Assembly: GCA_022712895.1 (NCBI GenBank)
Contig: JAFLJS010000028.1
Span: 84,189-148,188 of the forward strand
DNA: 64,000 bases
DNA from: Desulfocapsa sp.
GTDB lineage: Bacteria; Desulfobacterota; Desulfobulbia; Desulfobulbales; Desulfocapsaceae
Direction of reading: 5' to 3'
Shown: positions 33,795 to 41,511 of the stretch, one piece after another
Layout of the letters: each line of letters opens with the position of its first letter
Numbering within the stretch: position 1 is the first letter of the stretch
Notes under the pieces: model-generated
Told to the model about the DNA's origin: nothing
Seen by the model: the letters and a program-made list of their open reading frames with translations, nothing else
Database searches by the model: none
Position numbers and translations under genes: made by a program

Positions 33795-34504
33795 CGTTGT
33801 ATAATTAACAGAAACGCTGCCATCAAGACAAGCAAATGGGCAATAATAATGGGAAGTTTATAGCGCTGTAGCAGTTCATTGTTGCGCTGAAGAAATTGGA
33901 GACCACCAAAAAATCGCCGAATCTTATCCAGAAAAATCGTTTTATTGTCACTGATAGACATACTCTGAAAAGCGATCATGGGAACGGGGGCAAAAGAATT
34001 GATGCAGCGCTTTTTTAAAAAACCATCATAGGCCACCCCCTGCCACTGCTCCTCTATTATTTTTTTGGCGAAGGGTCGATTCAAAGCATACCCATGCGTT
34101 AGACAACGATAGTCTATTTTGGTCAGATACTTTGAAACTGTTTTTCTACTGCGGCTACTAATGGCACCAAGGAAAAATGCATCCCAGCTTTGCAGTTGCT
34201 GTAACTGCTTTATTGCCTCTGTACTTCGCTCTTCCTTAAAGTGTGCCACGGTAATATCATCTTCAAAGATCAATATATGCTTACCGCCCTCTTCCACGCC
34301 ACGGGTTAAACAGTACAGATGTGAATCAAAGATCCCTTCTTCTGGATTGCTGGGATGTTTTTGCACAAGAACAAATTCCACCCGTTGCAGAATCCCAAGT
34401 TCGTCAAATACCCGTTTTGCGCTTTCTTGCCTGTCTAAACGGCTATCCACCGATATACAAAACATTTTATCAAAGAACTGTTGCGGATCAAAGATGGCAT
34501 TCAT
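33791..34504 (-). CDS. Glycosyltransferase family 25-like protein with a C-terminal membrane anchor
   Basis: The ATG at 34504 is used; the longer frame from 34594 would run through the divergent gene at 34531. About 237 residues. N-terminal FCISVDSRLDRQESAKRVF and the acidic motif LIFEDDITVAHF match GT25-type glycosyltransferases of lipooligosaccharide synthesis (the E-D-D metal/nucleotide-sugar site). THGYALNRPFAKKI is also typical. The C-terminus ends in a single hydrophobic helix (LPIIIAHLLVLMAAFLLII), suggesting membrane attachment on the cytoplasmic side. It may glycosylate the lipid product of the cluster. The stop overlaps the exporter gene start by four bases. Confidence 0.75.
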   Translation of the reverse strand: MNAIFDPQQFFDKMFCISVDSRLDRQESAKRVFDELGILQRVEFVLVQKHPSNPEEGIFDSHLYCLTRGVEEGGKHILIFEDDITVAHFKEERSTEAIKQLQQLQSWDAFFLGAISSRSRKTVSKYLTKIDYRCLTHGYALNRPFAKKIIEEQWQGVAYDGFLKKRCINSFAPVPMIAFQSMSISDNKTIFLDKIRRFFGGLQFLQRNNELLQRYKLPIIIAHLLVLMAAFLLIIQR

Positions 34505-34530
34505 AGAAATTCTAAGGTAAAGAATATGGT

Positions 34531-34905
34531 ATGAAAGATATGTACCGAAAAGCTCTGATGAAAATTGCCAACACTGCTTTTGTCCAGTCAGCAATTAAGG
34601 AACAGGCGGATCTATCAGCGTTTAAAGCGAAACCGTCCTTTGCTGTGATCACGGGTGTTGTGTTAATCATCATTTCCTCTCTTCTTGGCTGGCCAGCCGT
34701 TGCTGCACTTGGTGTTACTGCCATACAACTTGAAGAACCCCTTATTGCTGTTATCGGCGGCCCGCTGGTGTATGGCTTTTCCCATCTTGTTTTTCTTCTT
34801 GGCATGTACTTTTCAGGCGCCGAATATTCTTTAATTTTTGCCCGCTGGCTGGTTCGTGCCGTTATGGAAAAGCTATTATTCTGGGCAGATCTGCCGCAGG
34901 TTTAA
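34531..34905 (+). CDS. Small integral membrane protein, opposite in direction to the surrounding cluster
   Basis: 124 residues with two or three hydrophobic helices (SFAVITGVVLIIISSLLGWP, PLIAVIGGPLVYGFSHLVFL and a weaker third). I do not recognise the family. Coding support: long hydrophobic pattern in this frame only, and an AAGG-containing leader. It is divergent from the glycosyltransferase with only 26 bases between starts. Its last 44 bases overlap the end of the dehydratase gene on the other strand. Transcripts of the cluster would therefore run antisense through it. It may help anchor or transport the lipid product; that is a guess from context. Confidence 0.65.
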   Translation: MKDMYRKALMKIANTAFVQSAIKEQADLSAFKAKPSFAVITGVVLIIISSLLGWPAVAALGVTAIQLEEPLIAVIGGPLVYGFSHLVFLLGMYFSGAEYSLIFARWLVRAVMEKLLFWADLPQV

Positions 34906-35701
34906 TCAAGCCTCCAGTCACATCCCGCATCCGTAAGCCTTTTACTGTTTCGCAAGGTTCTCCACTCATTTCAAAAATAGAGAGATCAAAAAGAAGCTCC
35001 TTTTCTGTTTGCGACACAAGCTGTACATTGCTTGAATATTCTGTCCCTGCAACCGTTGGTTTGTGGATATAACGCTTAGCAATAGCCACAGGAAAAGGAA
35101 CAAAATCTGCCACACACTGCCCCAAAACGCAGGCTGCATGCATGGCACCATCAAGTGGAAATGGAGAACCGACGACTGCTTCCATTTTCTGTTTCTGTGC
35201 CATCCGGGGTGCCTGCAATCTTACAATAGCTGTTGCATTCCTCATATGTAACATCCCAATTATACTCCTATAACTTGGGCCAAAAGGAACAAGCTCACGG
35301 TAAATCCTTGCCGCATCTAACTGCAGATCGCCATCTTCAAATTTAAGAAATGGCAGCGGAGACACATCTTGCTCTTCAAGCTTAAAATGTAACGCAGCGT
35401 GTTCTTTTATCCTGCTAATTTTTTTAAACTGAATCTTGCTGAGCAGTTTGCAGAAAAAACCATCATCTGTTTCTTCATACTCCACCAGTGCTGAAATCTC
35501 AGCTGCACCTTCCGGGATTTCCAAAAGTTTAGAGAAACTGGCTTGCGCCATATACTGCACAGACAGAGCAGGTACTATTCTGGTTGCAGTTTCAGCCAGT
35601 AGCAACATGGTTTCAACAGCTGGAAAGATGGTCTTCCCGTTAAAACTGTGATCAACAAACCAGGGAAGAACAGGGATTGAGACAGGGATACGGTTTGCCA
35701 T
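34862..35701 (-). CDS. Stand-alone PKS-type dehydratase (double hotdog)
   Basis: 279 residues matching the polyketide-synthase dehydratase fold. The N-terminal hotdog has the catalytic pattern H-x3-G-x4-P (H18 in VDHSFNGKTIFPAVE) and the C-terminal hotdog has D-x3-H (D184, H188 in PLDGAMHAA). Both catalytic residues are present, so it should dehydrate a beta-hydroxyacyl thioester to an enoyl thioester. Stand-alone copies of this domain are uncommon, as it is normally part of a large modular enzyme. The ATG overlaps the thioesterase stop by one base. It probably works on chains bound to the cluster's ACPs. Confidence 0.8.
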   Translation of the reverse strand: MANRIPVSIPVLPWFVDHSFNGKTIFPAVETMLLLAETATRIVPALSVQYMAQASFSKLLEIPEGAAEISALVEYEETDDGFFCKLLSKIQFKKISRIKEHAALHFKLEEQDVSPLPFLKFEDGDLQLDAARIYRELVPFGPSYRSIIGMLHMRNATAIVRLQAPRMAQKQKMEAVVGSPFPLDGAMHAACVLGQCVADFVPFPVAIAKRYIHKPTVAGTEYSSNVQLVSQTEKELLFDLSIFEMSGEPCETVKGLRMRDVTGGLIKPAADLPRIIAFP

Positions 35702-36183
35702 TATGACGCCGGAAACTGTTCCCAGAGTTTAACGGTCCTGGCATCGACTTCAACGGGAATCCCCTTCTCGTTTACGGCGCAGTGTCTGGTAAAACCGGTA
35801 CAGATAATCTCATTATCTTCTGCCCGCGTAATCACATAATCAAACTGCAGCTTCACAAGCTCCAGGGTGGAGGGTCTGGTGTGGACATGCATCAGATCGT
35901 CATAAAAAAGCGGAGTATAATAGTTCAGTTCTATTTTAATAATGGGATAGACGTAACCACTTGCCTCAATCTGCTTGTAAGGGTACTTGTAATCCCGCAT
36001 AAGCTCTGCCCGGCCAAACTCAAAGTAGCGCAGATAATTTGCGTGATACACCACTTGCGAACGATCGGTATCCACATAGAGGGTTCGCATCTGTGAACGA
36101 TGCCAGGTAAGCCCGCTATTGAGATCTTTTACATGTGAAGGATGATCTGCTAAAATTTCAGGAATAAATGGTTTTGGTCGCAT
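35701..36183 (-). CDS. Acyl-CoA/ACP thioesterase (4HBT, YbgC-like)
   Basis: 160 residues with a single hotdog domain. The active-site region is YVDTDRSQVVYHANYLRYFE, with D40 placed like the catalytic aspartate of 4-hydroxybenzoyl-CoA thioesterases. An N-terminal extension of about 30 residues has no obvious role. It likely releases or transfers the finished acyl chain from ACP. It lies between the ketosynthase and dehydratase genes with 6 bases upstream and a one-base overlap downstream. APE-type clusters also contain such thioesterases. Confidence 0.82.
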   Translation of the reverse strand: MRPKPFIPEILADHPSHVKDLNSGLTWHRSQMRTLYVDTDRSQVVYHANYLRYFEFGRAELMRDYKYPYKQIEASGYVYPIIKIELNYYTPLFYDDLMHVHTRPSTLELVKLQFDYVITRAEDNEIICTGFTRHCAVNEKGIPVEVDARTVKLWEQFPAS

Positions 36184-36189
36184 ATTTTG

Positions 36190-37458
36190 TTAGTTGCATC
36201 CTCTGAAAACTATACAGCAATTTGTGCCGCCAAAGCCAAAGGAATTGGATAGTACATGTTCATAACTATGTTTACGGCTGGTATTTGGCACCACATCAAT
36301 ATCTGCAAAAGCGGGGTCGGGGATATGGTTCACAGTGGGTAAAACAACTCCCTGTGACATCGCTTCTATGGAAAGAGCCGCTTCAATTGCAGCTGAAGCA
36401 CCAAGACTGTGGCCAACCTGCGATTTGTTGGCAGATACCGGAATATTGCTGATATGTTCAGCAAACACTTCCCGTAGACATTCCACCTCTGTGGCATCCC
36501 CTGTTGGAGTTGATGTTCCATGGGCATTAATGGAACCGATATCCTGAGCGCTAATTTCCGCATCTGTTAAAGAGTCGCGAATGGCACGGACAATGGTATC
36601 TTTATTGGGACGGGTAAAGTGTTTGGCATCTGATGTCATGCCAATGCCTACAACTTCAGCTTTTCTTGTCAGCCCGCACTGTTTTATTTTCTCTTCAGCA
36701 GCAAGAAGCAACACCCCCGCACCTTCCGCCAGAACAAACCCTTTGCGATCAAGACTGAACGGTCGTGATGCCTGTGTGGGATCAACATATGCCCGGTCTT
36801 TCTCACCAACCTTGATTGTGGCCAGCATATTGGAAAAACCCTGGATTATTTCAGGTACCAGACAGCTCTCCACCCCACCAACCAGTGCAAAGTCGCAATC
36901 TCCATCACGTATCATTCTTGCGCCCATGGCGATTGCGTGATTAGCGGAAGCACATGCACCCTGTGGGGAAAAAACAGGGCCGGTAAAACCCAGTTCCATG
37001 CCGGCCTTACCGGCTGGCAGATTGGCACAAACATTGGGCAAGAGATAGGGGCTCACTTTGAAGGGACCACGATTTACATAATTATCCATGGCAATGCGGT
37101 AAGAATCGACGCCATTCAAAGCAGAGCCAATCAGACAGGCAGTTTTGGGGCCAGTTTCCTTATCCATGGTAAGCCCGGCATCGGCCAAAGCCTGACGACA
37201 CATCTCCATGGTCAAAAAGACATAATCTGCATTCCAGATTGACGCTTCTTTAGGAGTCACATAGGGAAACTGGGAAGGGTCCCAGTTTGGGATTTCGCCC
37301 ACCACATTACTGCGGCTCTCGGTTTCACATTTTGTTACCCGGCTAAACCCTGCTTTGCCCTGTAGTGCTGCCTGCCAAGTGTTTGCAAAACTATTGCCAA
37401 GCGCTGTGGCTGTGGCGTATCCGCTGACAAAAACTTTTCTATTAAGTGGAGCTTTCAT
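36190..37458 (-). CDS. Beta-ketoacyl-ACP synthase (FabF-like), second of the pair
   Basis: 422 residues with the full KAS catalytic triad: Cys169 in PQGACASANHA, the histidine in NAHGTSTPTGD and the histidine in NKSQVGHSLGAS. The C-terminal LSNSFGFGGTN glycine loop is present. It should condense malonyl-ACP with an acyl chain. It is adjacent and similar to the next upstream ketosynthase (nine bases apart), so the two may be duplicates that work as a heterodimer or on different chain lengths. The family resembles FabF more than FabH. Confidence 0.9.
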   Translation of the reverse strand: MKAPLNRKVFVSGYATATALGNSFANTWQAALQGKAGFSRVTKCETESRSNVVGEIPNWDPSQFPYVTPKEASIWNADYVFLTMEMCRQALADAGLTMDKETGPKTACLIGSALNGVDSYRIAMDNYVNRGPFKVSPYLLPNVCANLPAGKAGMELGFTGPVFSPQGACASANHAIAMGARMIRDGDCDFALVGGVESCLVPEIIQGFSNMLATIKVGEKDRAYVDPTQASRPFSLDRKGFVLAEGAGVLLLAAEEKIKQCGLTRKAEVVGIGMTSDAKHFTRPNKDTIVRAIRDSLTDAEISAQDIGSINAHGTSTPTGDATEVECLREVFAEHISNIPVSANKSQVGHSLGASAAIEAALSIEAMSQGVVLPTVNHIPDPAFADIDVVPNTSRKHSYEHVLSNSFGFGGTNCCIVFRGCN

Positions 37459-37466
37459 TTTCTTGT

Positions 37467-38717
37467 CTAATGTACCTTTTTAAAGACAGCACAGCTATTG
37501 CATCCGCCAAAACCAAAAGAGTTTTTCAAAACATACTCCTGATCCAGTTTGCGTTTTGTATTTGCGACACAATCGATCTCTATTTCCGGATCAGGCTGAT
37601 AGTTAATTGTGGGAGCTAAAATCCCGTCACGCATGCCTTGAAAAGAAAAAATTGATTCAATCACAGATGAGGCGCCCATTGCATGACCAATCAAAGATTT
37701 ATTAGCTGAAACCGGGGGTAGTTTACTGCCAAAAACGACCTGCAAAGCATCAAATTCAACTTTATCCCCCACTTTTGTCGACGCCGCATGGGCATTTACA
37801 GCTGCGATATCTGCTGGAGTGACGTTTGCATCAACCATGGCATCGACCATACAACGTTTTATGGTCTCAAAATAGGGGGCTACAAAATGGTGGGCATCAG
37901 AAGTCATTCCCCAACCAGCAAGTTCTGTGTCGTAAGAGAGGCCATGACTTCTGGCGAACTCGGGAGTTGCCAGAATCACTGCGCCCGCACCCTCTGAGAT
38001 GACAAAACCACGTCTGTTCTTTGAGAATGGTCTGCTGGCAAGTTGCGGAGCTTCTTCCAGGCCCTCTTTGGGATTATAGACAGCGTTCATTGTGTGAAAG
38101 CCAGCAACAATTGGCTCTACCAATGCAAAATCGACAGCGCCGCAAATTGCGACATCAGCACGTCCTTGAGCCAGAAACATGGCACCCATAATCATAGATG
38201 TAAGACCCGTTGCACAAGCCGTGATGGGAGCAACAATGGGCCCCTGCGCTCCTGTCTGGATGGCAATCTTACCACCAACCATGTTGATACAGGAGTTAGG
38301 ATTTGCATAGGGGAGAGGGAGCTTATTCTCGGTCTGCATCCGTCTGTCTGAGGACAAAACCGCATCTAGTCCGCCTATGGCTGAGCTATAGGTTACAGCA
38401 ACTCTTGGGGCAAGTTCTTTTGTGATCTCGACGCCACTGCGTTCAAGAGCTCTGGCCACAGTAAGCATACTGTATCTAAAAACAGGAGATGTCCAGCTGG
38501 CCAGGTGTCTGGCTGTCAGGAAGGGATAGTCGAGATCGTCAATATTGGGTGTTTGGCCAGCGATTCGAACAGGAAAATCATCATCAATGGGGAAACGTGT
38601 CAGGGGAGCAATACCGCTCTTCCCGGCAAGCGCTTGTTGCCACCCTGCTTCCATATCACTGCCGAGGGCCGTAACGGCATCATAGCCCAGGATTACTGGA
38701 TTGGAAGCGGATTTCAC
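37467..38717 (-). CDS. Beta-ketoacyl-ACP synthase (FabF-like), first of the pair
   Basis: 416 residues. Cys168 in PITACATGLTSM, the histidine in NAHAASTKVGD and the histidine in NKSLIGHAMGAS keep the Cys-His-His triad, with a NSFGFGGCN loop at the end. The residues following the first histidine (NAHAAS instead of NAHGTS) differ from ordinary FabF, as does the paralogue downstream. It is expected to elongate ACP-bound chains in the cluster's pathway. It starts seven bases after the radical SAM gene upstream. Confidence 0.9.
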   Translation of the reverse strand: MKSASNPVILGYDAVTALGSDMEAGWQQALAGKSGIAPLTRFPIDDDFPVRIAGQTPNIDDLDYPFLTARHLASWTSPVFRYSMLTVARALERSGVEITKELAPRVAVTYSSAIGGLDAVLSSDRRMQTENKLPLPYANPNSCINMVGGKIAIQTGAQGPIVAPITACATGLTSMIMGAMFLAQGRADVAICGAVDFALVEPIVAGFHTMNAVYNPKEGLEEAPQLASRPFSKNRRGFVISEGAGAVILATPEFARSHGLSYDTELAGWGMTSDAHHFVAPYFETIKRCMVDAMVDANVTPADIAAVNAHAASTKVGDKVEFDALQVVFGSKLPPVSANKSLIGHAMGASSVIESIFSFQGMRDGILAPTINYQPDPEIEIDCVANTKRKLDQEYVLKNSFGFGGCNSCAVFKKVH

Positions 38718-38723
38718 TTTCTG

Positions 38724-39752
38724 TTACCAGGGTATAAACTGATACAGTTTTGCGAACATCTCATACACTTCAATCCAGTTCCGTAACGATTCTGGAGTGT
38801 CAATATGAGCACGTTTATTCACCATAACCCAGCTCATATGAGCGGCGCCATCTTTACACGTTGAACAGTCACGAGTCTCAGAGGTGCAGCAACGATGCAC
38901 AGTCTCCAAATCTGACGCCCAGCGGACGAAATTAGTCAGTCGTTTTGGCTGCGGTTCGCGGTTATCCCGCATAATCGTAACCGATGGACATTCATTCCAG
39001 CCAAATCGTCGACCCAACATCACCCCGGTGGTAATAATTTCATGGTAATATTTTGAAGAGACAACGGTATCTGGATAGCGATCAAGCATAGCATCCATCT
39101 CTGCCCGAATGGCGATCAACTCCTCAGGCATCCAGGAAAAACCGCTCACATCCTCGTCATTGGAAAGCAACTGCATATGCACCTTTAATCCAATATCTCT
39201 GATTTTGCGGATAATTTTTTCTGTCTTTCCCAGTTGTTTCGGAGTTATGGTGTAGAGGTAATAGGCGTGAGGATCCCCTTCATAATTAGCACTCGTTATC
39301 TTAAACGTATCCTGGCCACGAAGAGCAATTTCGTCTTCTGCATCGCCCCACAGAGACAAGCCAACCATCATATCCGGAAAACGATCTCGAGGAATTTTAA
39401 TAAGACCATTGGTGGCACAGAAAGTGGGCAGACGCTTATAAAAGGCCTCAATGCGATCCATACAGAGCGTTGGTTCACCACCTATCAAGATGGCGAGATT
39501 CACACCACGATCCATCTCTTTTTCCACAAAACCATGCCATTTCTCCACATCCTTTTCTTCAGCAGCACGTTCATGCTCACCGGATGAGAAGAAAAAACAC
39601 CCTTTGCAACGCAGGTTGCAGCGATCTGTTACATCATAGATCGAACTACGGATATTGAGTCTGGAGATTTTTTTATATCGCTCGTACCATTCATTGTCGA
39701 GCAAGGAACTTACTGTTTTCATAGACGTATATTTTTTTTGCGTTTTTAGCAC
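38724..39752 (-). CDS. Radical SAM enzyme B of a paralogous pair
   Basis: 342 residues. The radical SAM cluster is C45-x3-C49-x2-C52 in RCNLRCKGCFFF, followed by ILIGGEPTL (GGEP motif). A C-terminal cysteine group, CCTSETRDCSTC, could bind a second Fe-S cluster or zinc. The start overlaps the previous gene (GTG at 39752); an internal ATG at 39722 is an alternative, but both lack a clear Shine-Dalgarno. Its paralogue lies directly upstream. It would perform radical chemistry such as C-C bond formation, desaturation or methylation on an ACP-bound or free lipid. The reaction cannot be inferred from sequence. Confidence 0.82.
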   Translation of the reverse strand: MLKTQKKYTSMKTVSSLLDNEWYERYKKISRLNIRSSIYDVTDRCNLRCKGCFFFSSGEHERAAEEKDVEKWHGFVEKEMDRGVNLAILIGGEPTLCMDRIEAFYKRLPTFCATNGLIKIPRDRFPDMMVGLSLWGDAEDEIALRGQDTFKITSANYEGDPHAYYLYTITPKQLGKTEKIIRKIRDIGLKVHMQLLSNDEDVSGFSWMPEELIAIRAEMDAMLDRYPDTVVSSKYYHEIITTGVMLGRRFGWNECPSVTIMRDNREPQPKRLTNFVRWASDLETVHRCCTSETRDCSTCKDGAAHMSWVMVNKRAHIDTPESLRNWIEVYEMFAKLYQFIPW

Positions 39753-40795
39753 TGCTCTGGTGGTTCCACCATTTCACTGCAAAGATTTTTGCCCTTCTCG
39801 TACCCTTTCACCCACACTGCAAGATACGTATCCACATAGTCCAGCCATGCGGAAAAATGCCGGGGAGTAGTTGCGTGACGATACATTCTGGCTGTAACCA
39901 CCGCACTTCCGGCAGCATAATGGCGGCAATCATCACAATCAGTATCCGGCACACAACATGCCGCCGCTCTATCCCACTGCAAATCAGTCCGGTATTGGCG
40001 AAAAGATCTACCGAGACCAATGTCAGTGGATGGATTCATACGCGGATAAGAACAGGAGAAAAGATCATGCAAACCCTGCTCATGAGTATGAGCCATGATA
40101 TTATAGGGAGAGTAAATAACAGTCTCCGGATAATCTTGCAAAAGTTCTGTCATTACGAGACGGGTACGAGCCAATGTTTCAGGAGTATGCTTCAGATGCC
40201 CATCATAGCCAACAGGGGCGGAGAACATATTAAAGGTGATCTGCTGATTATTGGCAGCCAGTTTTTTAGTCACTTCCCTGGCCTCGTCAATATTTACCGG
40301 AGTAAAGGTATAGACCCAGATTGCACGTGTGTCGCCATGGTAATTCTCCATCTGGCGCTTTAGCATACCCTTTGCCTTTCTGATTTCCAGACTGGTTTCA
40401 TCATTTCCCCATACGGAAAGATGGATGCGATAATCAATTTCTCTGGGCAGTACTTTTATGCCGTTACTGGCAATACAGCCAAGAGGAATTTCGTCGTAGC
40501 AGGTTTTACACAAATCGGGGACAAAGGATGGTTCGGCACCGGCAAGCACAACGAAGGTGATGCCACGCTCCTTTTCTGCACGCATATGCTGCTGCCAGTC
40601 GGAAACATTTAAATTTTCTTCGAAAAGATGTTTATCGCCCTGAAAATAATAGCAGCCCTCACAACGAATATTACAACGATTGGACATGTCATAGGTGGAC
40701 TCACGCAGAAAGAAGTACTTACGTACCTTTTCGAAACGTTCACGGATGGCAGGAACAGCAATAATATCGGAGAACTTGTACTCTTGTTCACTCAT
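39746..40795 (-). CDS. Radical SAM enzyme A of a paralogous pair
   Basis: 349 residues with C41-x3-C45-x2-C48 in RCNIRCEGCYYF, a VVLAGAEPSF segment equivalent to the GGEP motif, and a C-terminal cysteine group CCVPDTDCDDC. Overall similarity to the next gene downstream is clear (YDMSNRCN against YDVTDRCN, HLSVWGNDE against GLSLWGDAE). The aromatic residues after the cluster (GCYYF, GCFFF) are shared. The pair may act as a heterodimer or in sequence. It is preceded by the ACP gene with 14 bases between them. Confidence 0.83.
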   Translation of the reverse strand: MSEQEYKFSDIIAVPAIRERFEKVRKYFFLRESTYDMSNRCNIRCEGCYYFQGDKHLFEENLNVSDWQQHMRAEKERGITFVVLAGAEPSFVPDLCKTCYDEIPLGCIASNGIKVLPREIDYRIHLSVWGNDETSLEIRKAKGMLKRQMENYHGDTRAIWVYTFTPVNIDEAREVTKKLAANNQQITFNMFSAPVGYDGHLKHTPETLARTRLVMTELLQDYPETVIYSPYNIMAHTHEQGLHDLFSCSYPRMNPSTDIGLGRSFRQYRTDLQWDRAAACCVPDTDCDDCRHYAAGSAVVTARMYRHATTPRHFSAWLDYVDTYLAVWVKGYEKGKNLCSEMVEPPEQC

Positions 40796-40809
40796 TGGAA
40801 AGTGTTCCG

Positions 40810-41076
40810 TTACTCTTTTTCGGCAAGTTTAGTATCAATATAAGCTGCAATAATGGCCACAGTGGTGAGCTTGGGATAATCGTCTTCATCAATACGGACT
40901 CCGTACTCATCACGTATCACCAGGGCTATGGTGGCAAGATCCATGGAATCGATACCGACCTCATCAACAAGATCAAGATCACCATCAAAGGTTTCCGGGG
41001 TAACATCTTCCAGCTTTAGTTCATTTATGATGATTCCAGCAATACGGGTGACTGTTTCGCTATTAGCACTTGCCAT
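40810..41076 (-). CDS. Acyl carrier protein 2
   Basis: 88 residues with the phosphopantetheine site S44 in DEVGIDSMDLATI, an acidic helix II and the usual four-helix length. It should carry the growing chain as a thioester once modified by a phosphopantetheinyl transferase, for which no gene is in the window. It lies between the FabZ-like and radical SAM genes, so it is a plausible partner for the radical enzymes. Confidence 0.92.
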   Translation of the reverse strand: MASANSETVTRIAGIIINELKLEDVTPETFDGDLDLVDEVGIDSMDLATIALVIRDEYGVRIDEDDYPKLTTVAIIAAYIDTKLAEKE

Positions 41077-41082
41077 GTATCT

Positions 41083-41436
41083 CTACTGCTCCTTTCTGGG
41101 GGCCAGAACAAGCCTGCCTGAACAGACCTGCTGATCGTTATGTTGTATGGAAAAAATATAATTACTTTCTTGCTTACCAGCGGCGGCATGAATATCAAGG
41201 ACATCCCCCGGCCGGATTAACTTTTTGAATTTCACTCGTGCCAGAGTCTGTAAGACCAATTTTTGTTGTACAACCTGTTCCACACACTCTGTTACCATGT
41301 GTAGTTGTGCTATACCAGGCAGTATGGGATCTCCAGGAAAATGACCATCAAACCATGGCGACAACGCATCGGTGCTGACTTTTGCAACCACTGCACCTTC
41401 GCTGTCACGCTTTGCTGTTATGATTGTATACCACAT
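41083..41436 (-). CDS. FabZ-like 3-hydroxyacyl-ACP dehydratase (hotdog)
   Basis: 117 residues with a single hotdog. The catalytic-histidine motif GHFPGDPILPGIAQLHM matches FabZ/FabA. The position of the FabZ catalytic glutamate reads as a non-acidic residue here, so either the mechanism differs or the protein is a binding or ApeP-like variant. RVKFKKLIRPGDVLDI is also typical of the family. It sits next to the ACP with a gap of six bases. Confidence 0.8.
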   Translation of the reverse strand: MWYTIITAKRDSEGAVVAKVSTDALSPWFDGHFPGDPILPGIAQLHMVTECVEQVVQQKLVLQTLARVKFKKLIRPGDVLDIHAAAGKQESNYIFSIQHNDQQVCSGRLVLAPRKEQ

Positions 41437-41511
41437 CGCTCAACTCTAACTAAATAACCGATTTGTTGTAACAGGTAACACAAAAAAATTCAAACATTCT
41501 GCACTCATTTG

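Noticed and set aside
34512..34805. 97-residue minus-strand frame that would fill the gap in the lipid operon
   Set aside because: The plus-strand frame here codes for a clear membrane protein; the minus-strand translation has shadow composition and no domain.
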